In this document: positions 24,615-38,600 of the stretch, piece after piece | Numbering within the stretch: position 1 is the first letter of the stretch | Layout of the letters: each line of letters begins with the position of its first letter | NCBI GenBank assembly: GCA_013398615.1 | Contig: VZSR01000514.1 | Coordinates: 8,489,316-8,553,315 of the forward strand | DNA from: Brachypodius melanocephalos | Lineage: Eukaryota > Chordata > Aves > Passeriformes > Pycnonotidae | Reading direction: 5' to 3' | DNA length: 64,000 nt | The notes under the pieces: generated by a model | What the model was told of the DNA's origin: nothing | The model's input: only the letters and a program-made list of their open reading frames with translations | The model's database searches: none | Made by a program: the position numbers and the translations under genes

Positions 24615-25032
24615 TTTTTGAGGGCCACAAAAATGACAAGAGAGCTGGAGCACCTCTCCCCTGTGAGGAGAGCCTGGGAGCTGGGGTTTTTCAGCCTGGA
24701 GAACAGAAGGTTCCATAGAGCCCTAAATGGGCCTTTGAAGATCTGTGAGAATGATGGGGACAAATTTTTTCAGCAGATTGTGTTGTGATAGGAAAAGGGG
24801 TAATGATTTTCAACTGAAGGATGATTCAGATCAGATACAAGGTTTTTTAACAATGAGGATGGAAAGCAGTGGCACAGGTTGCCCTAAGAGAGGGTGGATG
24901 CCCCATCCCTGGAAATGTTCAAGCTCTGAGCAATGTATTCTAGTTGTAGATGCCTCTACTCATTGCAGCTGAGGGTTGGACTGGATGACCTTGGAGGTCC
25001 CCTTCAACCCAAACCATTCTGTGACACTGGTT
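24615..25032 (+). mobile_element. CR1 LINE 3' fragment, adjacent second copy
   Basis: GAGCTGGAGCACCTCTCCCC, GAGGAGAGCCTGGGAGCTGG, CAGTGGCACAGGTTGCCCTA, GTTGGACTGGATGACCTTGG and CCTTCAACCCAAACCATTCT are successive blocks of a CR1 3' region in + orientation, ending in the typical tail. It repeats blocks already present in the preceding fragment, so it is a separate insertion. Confidence 0.9.
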
Positions 25033-26420
25033 TTCGAGTCTGGAGCCAGTCAAGCACTGGAAGAGGCTTCCCAGAACAGCCGTGCAGTCCACAGCCTTGG
25101 AGGTGCTCAAAAGCAAGCATGGTTCTAAGTAAGACAGGAAATTTCTGAGCCAGCAGTGAAGTGAGCTCCTGGGTCCCTTTAAGAGCACTGCTCCTGTGAC
25201 ACAGAACACAAGGACAGCTGGATGGCTGCTGTTCTCTACTTCCATCCTTTTTGAGACTGTATAAAGAACAAAAAAATACAGTTTTTTTTTAGTGTTTGGA
25301 AAATATGACTTCTCTGAAGGAGTCCTGTGACTCAACCAGCAATGACATGACAGATCCAAAGACACAAAAATCAAGCCCTGAGAAGATGGTTCTGAGAGCA
25401 AGTTTTTTCCAAGAAAACTACTAGCTCTGGATAACCCAGAAGAGGGCAGGAAAATGGCAAGAGGAATATTACAACTTCTGTTCACACCCCAGGTTTCTCA
25501 GGGAGAAACCCACCCAGGTGTTCTCACCTTCTCCTTCAGCTGGTACAGAACAGGTCTGAGAACAGTAAAGTGTTGCTCAACAGCTGTTCTGCATAAACAC
25601 ATGGTGCAGGACTCACTAGAAAGTCAAGACACTGCAGCAGCTAATTCCTTAAGTTGTTTATTTATCATTGAAGAAACACACAGCAGCAAGTTCTGTGTTG
25701 GCTTCAGTGTGACCAGATCGTTCCTTGTTGTTACTGCACCCCAGCTTTGAAGTCAACACAGCCACTACTACAAATCACTTTTTGGAAAGGGAAAGAATTG
25801 ACCCTGAAGACAAAGAATTGGGGGGGAAAATTGAACAATTTCTCCAAAACCACACATTTTAAATATGACAATATTTATAAATCCTTGAAAGGCATGAATT
25901 ATCCAGTAATGGAAAAAGCAGTTGTGATATTGGCAACAGAAAGTACATAGCCATATGCTTACCAAAACACTGAAATTGTAAAAACTGCAAGTTTGATTTG
26001 TACACTGCAGCAGTGTGTACATTACTGGAACAATGACTGCAAAGTGGCCTCAGAGGCATTATGGATTCAAGTAAATCTACAGAAAATATCCCAGTGTAGC
26101 TAATTCACAATGTTTATTGTATTCAATTCAAATTTAAACAACTTACTGAATTTAGATAGTGATAAAATATCTCTGAAACCACCTTCCCTCCAAGATACCT
26201 ATGCAAAAGAGAGCTTTTTTTACTTTTTTGGCTAATTACGCAAATTCTTTTAGCTCTGCTTTTTCAATAATTCCACTGTGTGAACAGAGGCGTTTTCAAA
26301 TGCATGTCCTGTGACAATAATACCCCATTCCAAACTAAGAAAGACTAAAAAATAAAAAGGGCAGCCTGTTTTGGTGCAAGAGAGAAGCTGTACTGAAGAC
26401 AGCTGTTGGGCTTGCTTCTT

Positions 26421-26426
26421 TTTATT
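26421..26426 (-). terminator. EIF3A: Candidate EIF3A polyadenylation signal
   Basis: The + strand reads TTTATT, which is AATAAA on the EIF3A strand, 243 bp past the TAA stop. It is the first canonical hexamer after the stop. Further candidates are at 26113-26118 and 25657-25662, so longer 3' UTR forms are possible. Confidence 0.5.
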
Positions 26427-26668
26427 TTAGCAACAAATGACCCATGAAATAAGCATCATTTGAAATCTCAAAAACCGGCATTCAATTTCCAACCTTCTGC
26501 TGTGAGTTTTGTGCATGATCAATCTATATGAGTAAGTAATTCATGCTTTCATGTTACCTCAAAACATCGGTTAAAGAATTCCAATTCAGAATGTTTATAA
26601 GCACAAATATAATCTGTGGATTCGATCAAATCAAAGCTAAAACATTGGTTAAACTCTGTGATTCCCAC

Positions 26669-29600
26669 TTAACGTCGTACAGTGGTCCAGCCTTCTTCAT
26701 CTGTCTCGTTTTTAGTGCGGCGGGCGGGCTCGCGCTCCTTCTCTGTTTTCCAGGATCCTTTCTCCTTCTCCCCGTCCCTTTCCCTCTCTTTGGATGCTGC
26801 TGGGGGAGCAGAAGCTGGAGGAGCAGCAGGAGCAGGGCCCGACCGTCGTGCCGGTTCCCGTTCCTCCCCGCGCTCTTCTCGCCTGTCGTCAGCGCGTCGC
26901 CACGAGCTCGCTATGGGGCAGGGAGAAATAAAAACAGCTCAGTCATGCTCCAGCAGCAGCCTGCAGGAGTTCCAACAGACAGCCCCGACCCCAGCAGTGG
27001 GATTTACTGATCCTCAGCCCTGCCAACAGGGAATACAATGACAGCGGCCAAATACATGTATTAATTTTATAGGGAAGTAACAGCAGAACTACTCAAAGCT
27101 CTTCTCAGGTTTGGGATTGTGGTGAGCAAGCCCAGTGTCATCTTTAAAACACAGTAACTGCAATAAGGATGTTCTACTGATGTACATGGGTTTATGGTGT
27201 AAAAATATATTCTTATATTAACAGAATTAAAATCATGAAAGTGTCTCCTAAGAAATGACTGAACCCTGAAAACAGAAAAATCCTGACTTAAAAACATCTG
27301 TGGAAAGCGTTTAGGTGTTTGCTGTTATTAAAAGACAGGAAATTGCTCTTCAGCCTACTGGAATCGGAGCGAAAATGGTACTGAATTACATGACTCCACT
27401 GGTAACAGCATCCACCACCCTTTACTGTATGAAAAACTGTTCATTCCCACCAAAAACGATGCTAAGAGTTCCACCCCAGCTGTGTGTGAACAAAGCTGTG
27501 GCAGATGCCAAGAAGTCAAATCCCAAAACTTCTTGATACATTAGAAAAAAAATCTCCACAGTGAGAACCCTCTGTCTTTCTGTCAGCAGCACTCCTGTGT
27601 TTGATCCCCTGGTTCTGTTCCAGCCTGCTCCCAAGTGCAGGAACACCCACGTTTGGGGCAGAGACAAAATGAGATTCTGAAGGTAAGAATGCCAGAATTG
27701 GAACATGTGGTGGTCCCTCCAGGCTAAACAGATTTGCTGTTACTTCTGCTGTATTTTTAGAACACAGCAAGGGATTAATAGATATACAAAATTAATACAG
27801 GTTTGTCATAAAAATTAATACCATTAATAGAGTGAAACCCTCATTCAGAAATATTTCTGTCACATTTTAATGAGTTTAAGGAAAGGGCCCTCCCAGCAAT
27901 GTCAGGAAGAGGGAGGCTGTGGGTTGAGTGTGGGACGTTGGGGACACTGAGATGAACCTACGCTCTTCCCGCTCGGATCGGAGGGGTGGCCCTCTCCTGA
28001 GGGGCGGCTCCCTGTCATCACCACGTCGGTCTCTCATGTCACGACCACCTCTGTCCCACTCCTCACGACGACTTGAATCTCTCCAGCTGGAAGTTTCCTC
28101 AGCTGGCCCTCTCCTCCAACCGCCGTCATCCCTTTGGCCACGCAAAACAGCAAACCAAATGTTAAGATTTTTACCTTTGTTACGGAAAGGAGCTGTAACA
28201 AATCGCAACATGGATATTTACAGACCCAGCGGGTGTCTATTTAACATACTTCCAAAATTGGTTTTGTTTTTCTGGAGCCTAACATGGAATTCTCTTGATA
28301 ATAGGTTAAAAAGAAAAATTTAAAAGCATTTTAAGCATTTTGGAATCACTCCTGTAAACAGATAACATCATCCTAAAATTAACAAACCAAAAAGGCCCCC
28401 ACATGCCCCTATATCAATCTGCTGCCCTAAAGTGCTTAGTTGCACACAAACCAACCCTTGTTCCTTTCACACAGAAATTCCATGTTATTTCTGTATCAGC
28501 AGGGCCCCTTTTCTTAGCAGAAACATCCTAGAAGTACTTAAACAGAGAAGTCAGACCTGGGACGCCTGAAACGATCATCTCGATCAAAATCTCTCTCCCT
28601 GTCAAATTCCCGCTCCTTCTCGTTTTCATCCCGATCTTTGTCTCGATCCCATTCACGGTCTCCTGAAGGTCTGGAGTCTCGGGGAGGGCCCCAGCTGTCC
28701 TCACGAGCCTTCTCTCGTTCTCTCCACCCCCCTGTAAGAAAGAAACAGTCAAAGGAGTTTGTGACTGACTTCTGACCTCTCTTGTAGACAAAGAGCCCTT
28801 TACTTCCATCACAGAAACTGGTTTTACGAGTTCTGACTCCTGAAGATCCAACTCAAGATGTTTGTAAGAAGTTTGAACATGGGAGGTCAAACAGAGAAAA
28901 CACTGTGCAAGCTGCTAAATGTAAAGCCAGTAATGCACACCTCAGGTCAGGGCTGCCTGGAATGGTCCAGCAGAGCTGGACCCTGCAGTTTTCAGCCACA
29001 AACCACAAGGGTCCGGTGGAAAACAAGTCCAAGAAGAAGCAGAGGGTGTAGCTCAGACAGCAGATCCCTTTGTGAAAATCCACAAGTGGGGAGATTTTAA
29101 GCAAGCAGATTTTTAATGAACTGCTTTTTAAAGCACTACTTTAAAATGTGACTTCTGTTACCATCCACTTAACACAGTGCACTCTGCAATACTGCTCAGT
29201 TATTTATGAATGGGAGTGCTTTATTATGTAGCCTTCTTTGGCTTTAAAAAGGAAAAACTGGAGTGCAAGTTTTGATATTTATAGTAAGTTTTCTAAAGGT
29301 TTGGATTACAGAATTAGTGTCTATGAAAGCTGACATGGTGCTTGCCAATACATAAGTGAAAAGAACCAGGAAATCAAAATCATATCTAACATTCACATGT
29401 CATCAACAGTTCTGAAAAGAATTAGACACAACTCTAGACACCATCAATGACACTTAAGAATAGAAATAAACAATACAAGAATAGGATAATTCAGATTTTA
29501 AGATACCTCAGAAGGTCATATAATCCAAGGTCTGCTCTAAGCAGGACTTTCACAAAGGGTTAAAACCAAAAAGGGAATGCTAAAAACATTATCTCTGTAA

Positions 29601-32600
29601 CATAGAAAGGCCTTATCAAAACCAGACCCCCTTGAATGAGGTATCAAAATCCTCCTTTAGAAAGATATTAACTTCAGACACATGGAAGGGGTAGGGAAAG
29701 AGTCCAAGGTCTGCTAATCTAGTGAGAATGCTCCCAGCAGGGCATTCAACTTATATATTTTAGTTTTGCACACAGGGAAGTGACCAGTGTTAAGTGTGTG
29801 ACTATCATGTATCTTCCAGACAACCAATTTTTAAAAAATTCAATTAAAAAAATTTAATTCAATTAAAAGCTTTAATTATACTAAGTAGAGGACTGTCCAC
29901 ATCAGCCAAATTCATCTACAGGTTTTCAGAGCTGCTTCTCCCATCTCTGGCATCAAATATGTTACATCCACTGTCTGTGAGGACAACACACACTTTGGAG
30001 GGAGGATTATTGTATTACTATGTTTTACCTGGTTTACCAAATGGTCTCCAAGGACCTGGCCTTGAGTCTTCACCACCACGCCACGGGCCCCTATCATCAT
30101 CCCTTCTGGAGAGCCTGTCATCGTCCGCATTCCGCCAGGGACCCCTGTCATCATCCCGCCGGGGCCCTCTGTCGTCATCCAGCCCGCGCCGGGGCCCTCT
30201 GTCGTCATCCAGCCCGCGCCGGGGCCCTCTGTCATCATCTGCAGCCCTCCAGCTGCCCCTGTCATCATCCAGCCCACGCCTGGGGGGCCTGTCCTCGTCC
30301 AGAGCCCGGCGGGGCGGCCGGTCATCATCCAGCCCGCGCCGCGGTCCCCTGTCGTCATCTGCTGCACGCCAGCTGCCTCTGTCGTCGTCCAAACCGCGCC
30401 GGGGGGGCCTGTCGTCATCCAGGGCACGTCTGGGTGGTCTGTCATCATCCAGGACACGTCTGGGGGGCCTGTCATCATCAAGAGCACGTCTGGGGGGCCT
30501 GTCATCATCAAGAGCACGTCTGGGGGGCCTGTCATCGTCCAGGCCGCGTCTGGGACCCCTGTCGTCATCTGCAGCTCGCCAGCTTCCTCTGTCGTCATCC
30601 AAACCACGCCGGGGCGGCCTGTCATCATCCAAGCCACGTCTGGGGGGCCTGTCCTCTTCCCCTTCTCGCCTCGGAGGCCTGTCCTCGTCTCCTTCCCGTC
30701 TAGGTGGTCTGTCCTCTGCTGACTCTGGAGGACGCTCCTTTTCATCTGCAGGACCACGCCTGGGCAGATCCTCCCCTCGCCGGGGCAGATCATCCCCGCG
30801 TCGGAAAGGTCTGTCATCGTCCCTTGGATCTCCTCGACGCCAGTCTCTGCAAAACCACAGGGAACCAGTGAAAAGGGAAAGATGACATCCAGGCAAGCTT
30901 TACATCAACAGCATCAAACCCCTCAAAGCCATTTCTGACTGCACCCACTTGGTGAGAGGTTCCAAACAGGAAGTGTTTGGAGTTTCAAAATGCACCTTTT
31001 AATGTCCTTCATTGCTGTGGGAAAGCAGTAAGTCACTGTCCCTACAGCTTCAGTAAAGACTGAGCAGTTCATCATCTCCTTCAAAACTACAGTTTGGACA
31101 GTGCCTTGCTGGTTATCTGCTGCAACATCACAGAGAACAGGGTTGGCTTCTACACCAAGCCTACTTTGGCAAACTTGACCTAAGTCTGAAAAAAATCAAT
31201 CTTAAAAAACTCCACAGCCATCAATTAAGTATTCCCCCTCTCCAAGCACCTGCCAACCCTACACACCATTAAATCTGCCATCTACAGGATTTTACACATA
31301 CATTTAGACCATAAACCCTGTTTTTGTCACCAAATCATTTCTTTATTTCAGGAAGTTAACCTTCCTCAGCAATAACAAGAAACAAGAAATGGAACATCAC
31401 AGAAATGTTGTGTCTTCTGCTTCTTGGCAGGAGAAGAGAAGCTGCACTGGGGTTAGATCTCATCGATTTAAAAAAAAATAAAACCCAAACCAAAACACAA
31501 CAAAAAGAACACCCCAGGGTTTAGAAATCCACTATGCTACTAAAATGTAAACAAAAAAACCCAGCAATGACTTGCTACAAAACAGCAGATGTAGGATTTG
31601 AAGAGGTGAGAACAAAGAGACAACAGTTTGTGACAGCTCAGAGTCTTAAGAATTTTGAGGAATTGCAAACAGTGCATTTCCTAGTTTGGAAGAGTAAGGG
31701 AGAATGCAATTATCATTGATCTGTGAGGTAAAAACCAAGACCTGGAGATTGTTCATTTCCATTTAGACTCAAATTGGATAATCTTCCCCTTTCAAAAATC
31801 TGATTATTTTACCATAAAAGACATGTGGAAGAATGGTTATAATGTTTATCAGATGAACAAATATTTAATTCATTCAGATACTGTCTCAGGGTCTTTGGAT
31901 TTTTAAATCCAATTTTAAACTATTGCTTTTAAACTACCTCTAATTAATCTCTAGAAAAGTGGAATGAGAAATGACAAAGACAAGCTGTATCACTCCGTGT
32001 GGAAAAAAAAAAATCCATTGAAGCATACAAGTGCATTAAACACTTCACAAAATCACTGAATGGTTTGGGTTGGAAGGGACCTTGAAGATCATCTCATTCC
32101 ACCCCCGTCATAGGCAGGGGCATCTTCCACTATCCCCGGTTGCTCCAAGTCCTGTCCGACCTGGCCTGGAACATTTCCAGGGATGGGGCATCACAGTTTA
32201 TGCAATATATGATAGTGAAAGGCTTCACCCAGCAGTTTCATCCAATTGTTAGATTCTGCAGTTCATGAGAAAGTGGATCACTACCAGAAATGGCAACACA
32301 GCTTTCAAGGAAAGATGGAATTCTATTTTGTTTATAGAGACATCACATCTTTCTAAATCATTATAAGGAATTACTAGAGAAAGAAAGAGTCAATCAATTT
32401 GCTTCCACTGCATTCAGAGTAAGCAGTAATGGATTTAAATTGCTATACTGGAAATTAGGGTTAGACATTTACAAAAATCTATCTACCTCCAAGGCTAATT
32501 AAGCCATAAAACATACTGCCAATTGGAATCAGCAGTGTTTTCTCCATCAGCACAGGCTTTTAAGAACAACTAGATGTGCACTATCAGAAATATTTTTAGC

Positions 32601-35600
32601 TACAGTTCATTCTCATGTGGAGCAGAAAAAAGGACAAATGTTAAAAATCTTGTTTTCTGCAACTGTATACTCACTTCTCATTATTAGTGAACATACCCAA
32701 AATAGATGTAAACAAGTGTGGATTTCTTTTTAAAGTACATTCATTCATAATATTCTTCCTTCAGAAATCTATCCCTCCCTGTTCAATACAATTCTTCAGA
32801 ACTTTGTTTAATTTATGGCATGTGTTTTCTGCTCTGTGACTTACTCTGGGACTTGCACAGTTACTGTCAGTTTTCGAAATGGAAAACCTCAGAATTTCAT
32901 CATCCAGGAATACTGCTTTTGTTTGTCATCCTTCCTCATTCTGTATTTATAGAACTGACACGAATGTTTGAGTGGGAGAGAAATTGTTAATTTAAAAAGG
33001 AATCCAAGGAAGCATTTTTATCGCACACAGAAGGTGTCTGCTTGGCTTCACATATCTAAGCCAAACAAAATAGGAATGTTATCTGAGCATAGTTCCCAAG
33101 ATAAAACCTCTCTCATTCCAAGATCCTTACAAAGCAACTTTTTAATAGAAGGTAACTTTCAGAGATGTAAAGGCATGAGATATTACTCAGTGCAGCTTTA
33201 GCAGTAGTAACAAAATAGGAGCCTCCATACTTTGACCCCAATCTAACTGGGGCACAGTAAGCCCTGATTACCTCTCTACTGGTGCTCGACGCCATTCAGA
33301 TTCTGGCTCACCACCTCTTCTCCAGGAGCTTTCGGACTCTCTGTCACCCCAACGAGATTCCTGTGTGCCAAAAGAAATGAGGAACATTCTCTTTAATACT
33401 TTGAATACTTTAAAATGAAGATTTTCAACATATAAATTTACCCTTGAGCACTTTATGTCATTAAAAACTCACTTGTCACACTGCAGAACACTGAGCTATC
33501 AGGTGTTTGAGTAACTCAAGTATGGTTTTAACTGACTTTATTGTTTCTGCTGCAGTTCAAACAAAAACATGGTTTCCTTTGTGCCATGTGCTTTACCAGT
33601 AGGGTAGGATGTATGCAAATACACACTAAAAAGTTTATGGGAAGTGTATGAACAATTGAACATCAGCTGCAGTTATCCACAACCACTACCTCTTGATACA
33701 AAAGAGATGTCTAACAGTCTCACTTTTCCTGGGCCTTTATGACAACAGGAATTAGTTTAAGTAATTATTTGCTTTTATGCTTTCTGATCTCATCAGGAAA
33801 TGTAACTGAATACACTGAAAGCTCTCTGTAGCAAGGACAATTTGTTCCCAATACCTCAGTGCACAAAAGAGGTGAGAGATTAGTGATTCACCCAGGTTGC
33901 AGAGCAGAGCAATAATCAATCTGTATTTTTTAAAAATAAAGTTTAAATGTCTCTTTCCATCGCCAGACAAACCGTTTAAATGGATTTTTATGCCTTAATT
34001 CCACCACAAGAAACTAGTTATGTAAACCATCCAAAATACCTGATTTCACATAATCACACAACCTCTTTATAAGAAGGGTACTCCAGTTTTAAACCCCTCT
34101 TTGAAAAGTGTTTTTGTCAATATGGGTTAACCAAGATCTTGCATATCCACTACTCCGTCTCCTTAAATGCTTTTGAAATGACCCCAAATAACGATGAGCA
34201 AAGAATCTCAAAACTGCAAATGGAATTTCTGGAGTGGTACAGGAATCTCTCTCAGAACTTGAGCCAACTTTTCCATATAATCAAGTGCTCACAGATAAGA
34301 AATCTCTAATGTGAAAAACACCCATCATGATTATTTATTTGACAGACTATCCAACCAATTTATACAAGCTGATAATTTATCTTCATGGTGTTACTCAATG
34401 AAATAGGTATTAAACAAAGAGAAGGGCTGTGGGGGATGAAATTTAAAGCTAGTTCTCTTGAATGGTAAGTTCTGAAAAAGTGGGAGTGTAGAAGGCTTAT
34501 GGTACTTAGTTACATTCTTTTAAACCATTAAAAATTTCCAAGTACTTTTTGTTTTGCTTCCTGTTGGACTGGGATAACAAATTCCCCCAATCCAAGTTTT
34601 ATTGGTAAACAGAAAGTTGCACACACCTCTTGGTTTTATGTTATTACAGATTTCTTATAAAATATAAAACTATGCTTTTATGTTTAATCTGGGGGGGGGT
34701 TTCCTTCAATATCTACTTGAATTCCTGACTTTTGCAGGAGTCACTGCACTTGCTTCCAATAGTTTTCCTTCTTTCTGTATTAAAGAGAATTTTGTCCAAT
34801 ATTAATTTTAGTCTTCATTCATTTAGTATTTAAACAGTTTGGAGATCTTAGTAGTGTCTTTATTTTACTCTATTGCTAAACTAGAGATTCCAGATCCTGA
34901 CAGTGAGCTGAAACTAAGTGACAATAATTTAACTACTAAATTAGCCACTCACATTATAACTTAAGAAATAAATAAATAAACAACCCTATGACTTTGCAAT
35001 GCCAACACCTTCTTTCAAATAATCTACAGAAGGAGGAGCAGTCAGAAAGAAACAAGCCTGCAGGTATCACCCACCTTCCTTGAAAATGGGTCATCCAGAC
35101 CTCTCCTCTCCTCCTCCCGGCGGCGCTCTCTTTCCTCTATCTCCATTTCCCTCTGACGTTTTTTCTTCTCCAGCTCCTCCAGTTTTTTGACTCTCTCCTG
35201 GTACTCGCGCTGCTCCTGCTCACGCTTCTCGCGCTCAATGCGCTCCTTCTCCTCACGCTCTGCACAGTTGGAAACACACAGAGAGCTTACTACCAACAGA
35301 AATTCCATTACTTTGCTGTACCCACTGAAGGGTTACACAATACAAGCTCTTCCCTTGGACTCTATTTTAAAAACCCACTTTAAAATACAAGCATTTCATA
35401 TGACATGTTTAGCTAACCACAGAACCTGTTTTCTGCAAGTCTCTCAACTCAAAAGCAACAGGAAAAGGATCCCTGTACCTGTATTTTAATTCAATGTACA
35501 GACCATAACTGTAGCAACTAAAATATCAGTAACTACCTCAAACATGGTAGAGGATCCCTTCCTTAGAAAAGGTCAAACAAAAAAATCAGCTAACAGTGTC

Positions 35601-38600
35601 AGAAATTTGACATTCATGACTGCTTCAATTTTTGTTTGTTTTTTAAATACTGCACTATGGTGAACTCTGATACATAAAATCTTCATCCTCCAATTGATAA
35701 ATAGGGCACGACTTCATCCTGCAGTCTGCCAACCACCTCTTCTCTAAAGCCCTGAAACAGGTTATTAAGGCTATCAGACAAAACAATTCACAAAAAAAGG
35801 TGTGTGAGTCATTTAAAATTTTGGAGTTCTTGATCTGACACCAATGTTCCCTTTCTTTTCTCTTTAAGATGTGCACTGACAAGTGGCCAGAACTCCAACT
35901 ATAGGCTAAGACTCATTTTTTCATTAGTCCCCCTTACTTTATCTCCTCCTTCACTCATGTCTAGGAGCCTCAAAGCTTCACCTTCTTATCTATGCTGCAC
36001 AGGTAAGCAAGGAGAGTGTGACAACTGAAGTTGAAAAGACTTCCTCCAAACTCGTGAAACAGGAGAACCAGACATTAGCTGTGTTACAAAATGGAAAGGC
36101 TCAAGGATGCAAAGGATGAAATAGTGACAATTCTCAATCACACCTTTGAGCAGCTGCTCTTCCCGTAGCCTTTGCTCCTCCTCCTCCTTCTCCCTGTAGT
36201 AAGTGATGCGTCTCTCCTCTTTGCGCTGCTTCTTGCGCTCCTCCAGACGGTTCCGCCTCTCCTCTGCCAACCGCTCCTGGAACTGCTTGAGTTTATCCTG
36301 AAATACCAACAATACACATGAGAACACCACAGCTGTAATGTCTAAGAGCTGGGCATTTAATATAAACTGCTAAATAAAGCTACACAGAAACACAAACAAA
36401 CTGCAACACATTAATTTTGCTCCACTGAAAAACCTCTTCACCATTTCAGTCTCTTCTGCAGTTAATTTTGCGTTGGACAATACCCTCCAACATAGAAGAA
36501 AGACAATCATCATGCACAGTATTTATTAGTCCTTTATCTGCTTTTTCAGAAAAGGAACTGCCTAAACAATAGTTTATCTGTACCTAAAACATATTACCCA
36601 AAATTATCCCTATTATTGCCAAGAATCATATGCAGTTACTAATTTATATTAACGTAACACCTTTTCTGCCTCTTTTTGGTAAAGCCAGTTTTTACTGCAA
36701 CATAGCCAAATACTCAAAGCTATAAACAGGCAGATACAGCTGCTTGCCTTTATGACACCCAGTGATGCCTCACTAATAGCTGAACTGGAATAAACAACCC
36801 CTCTTTTATTTTCCATATAAGCTATTCCAGAAACTTCCAAAATTTCAAGAATTTTAAGTGATACTACCTAGGAACAGGTACTAGAAATTTAGTTTAAAAG
36901 TCAAAGCAGCAAATAAGCAATTCCACACTTCTGAAGCATTTCAAATACTAATTTGTTTCTAGTTTCATGAAGAATCCCTGGGTGAGTTTTAGTTCCTCAC
37001 TTTGGGGTGTACTTTGATAGCAATGCCACATCTCATGTACCTCATAAACTGTTCGTCGTGATGCTTTGAGCCTGGCTTCAAATAAATCCCTATCCTCCAA
37101 CATCCTGGAGAGTCTGCTCTTGTGCTCAAGGGCTTTCTCACGCTCCAGCTGCAGGGTGGTGATCTGAAAACAGAAAACATACAAAGTGTAACTTTACTAT
37201 ACATTTGGATTCAATCTACCCCAGCTACTAGAAGTTTTCTCTTCTCCTTTCAGAGCAAAGACAGAAGAAATTGCTGTCTGCTAGAACAGTGAAATCACAA
37301 AGCTAACATTTCCATCTTTTTTTTTCTTTTTTTTTTTTTGGAAAGAGCTAGAGGAAAAAAAAACAAACAGTGCAAAACCCACTATTTTGCATGCACTGCA
37401 AATGCACTTTATCAACTGAACAAAAAATTCTTACCCTTTCTTCTTCCTGTTGCTCCCACAGCTCCATATCATGCACTCTTTGTTCCTCATAGGCAGTCTT
37501 TATTAAAGGAATTTCTTCCAAGCGCTTTGCTCTTTCAAAGTAGTCAATCTGAGTAAAGATAACACATCTTTAGTGTGACATAATGCACATATAAACCCCT
37601 GGTTTCTGGAGGCCTCTCCAATATATCTGATATATTATGGCAAAATAGCAACAACCTCCCTGGACCATCTAAGGTCAACCTAACCAAGAACCTGCCTCTA
37701 CCACTGGAAACAAAGTGCACTCCCAGGCAAGGATGCAAGAATGGAAACAGGCACATCACAACTCTCTCTCAGCATCATCCATTTACAGCTCCCAGCATTT
37801 TCTGTGTTGGAAGTCTTTTTATATTTTAAACATTAGTGGATTTCCACTCTTGTCCTTCTGAACTCAAAATTTTTTATATACAACAACGTACTTTGGAAAG
37901 AACTCCTGCATGTCTGTGGCTCACAGCATGAAGATCCAACTTCTACCTACAAACAGCTCTGAACACGGCTCCTGCTGGCTTCATTTGACGCTTCTAAGTC
38001 CACTACCCCTTGCAGGTAGTGCAAGAACAACTACAACAGGTACACTCTTACAGACTGGCACCACATCCTCTCTAGAAATCTGTCAGACAGAGGGGTACTA
38101 TTCTACAAAGACATTTCTCCCACAGAAGCTCATCTGCATAACTGATAGTTCTTCTTGGCCTCCTGTCAAACTTCCAGTCCCGTTGCATCCTTTTAGACAT
38201 AAAGAGAATAGAACTGCAGACAGTGCTCAAAAATGCAGAAGAACCAAGTTGTCACTGCTGGCAAAGAATGTTAAGTTTGAAGCCCATCATTTAATATGCA
38301 AAGCCAAAGACCAAGGGATTCTTTTCCCGCTTTGCCTATATAAAGTTTTTAAATCTATCTAACCAGAACATAATTCAAAGACTTTCTTTTGTCACACTAC
38401 TAAGTTGGGGGTTTTTGTGAAGAACTTTGCAAAAAGTTTTTTTTTGAAATCCAACTTAGTTACACCCATCAGATTAGTCTTAGTCGTATGTTTGCTTTGA
38501 CAGCTTCAGAGAACTCTAAGAGGAAGCCCTTGCTAACACTCCTTTTATAGAAGTTGTGCTGACTTTTCCTGGTAGATCATATTCACTCAGGTGAATACTA

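Larger units (their letters stand above)
21601..26420. other. Intergenic region between convergent NANOS1 and EIF3A
   Basis: No gene was recognised. The region holds a poly-T run at about 22367-22386, two + strand CR1 LINE fragments (listed separately) and candidate AATAAA signals on the minus strand. The latter could serve as alternative EIF3A 3' ends at 26113-26118 and 25657-25662. The remaining sequence looks unique and AT-rich. Confidence 0.5.

Noticed and set aside
26543..27041. Open frames on the + strand opposite EIF3A exon 22
   Set aside because: Antisense shadows of the charged EIF3A C-terminus, which ends in frame with GWTTVRR and TAA on the minus strand.
29959..30885. Long open frames (about 300 codons) on the + strand and in another minus frame over EIF3A exon 19
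   Set aside because: They are shadows of the 30-bp coding repeat. A repeat whose length is divisible by three keeps all frames open. The true frame is the DDDRGPRRGL one, which joins correctly to exons 18 and 20.
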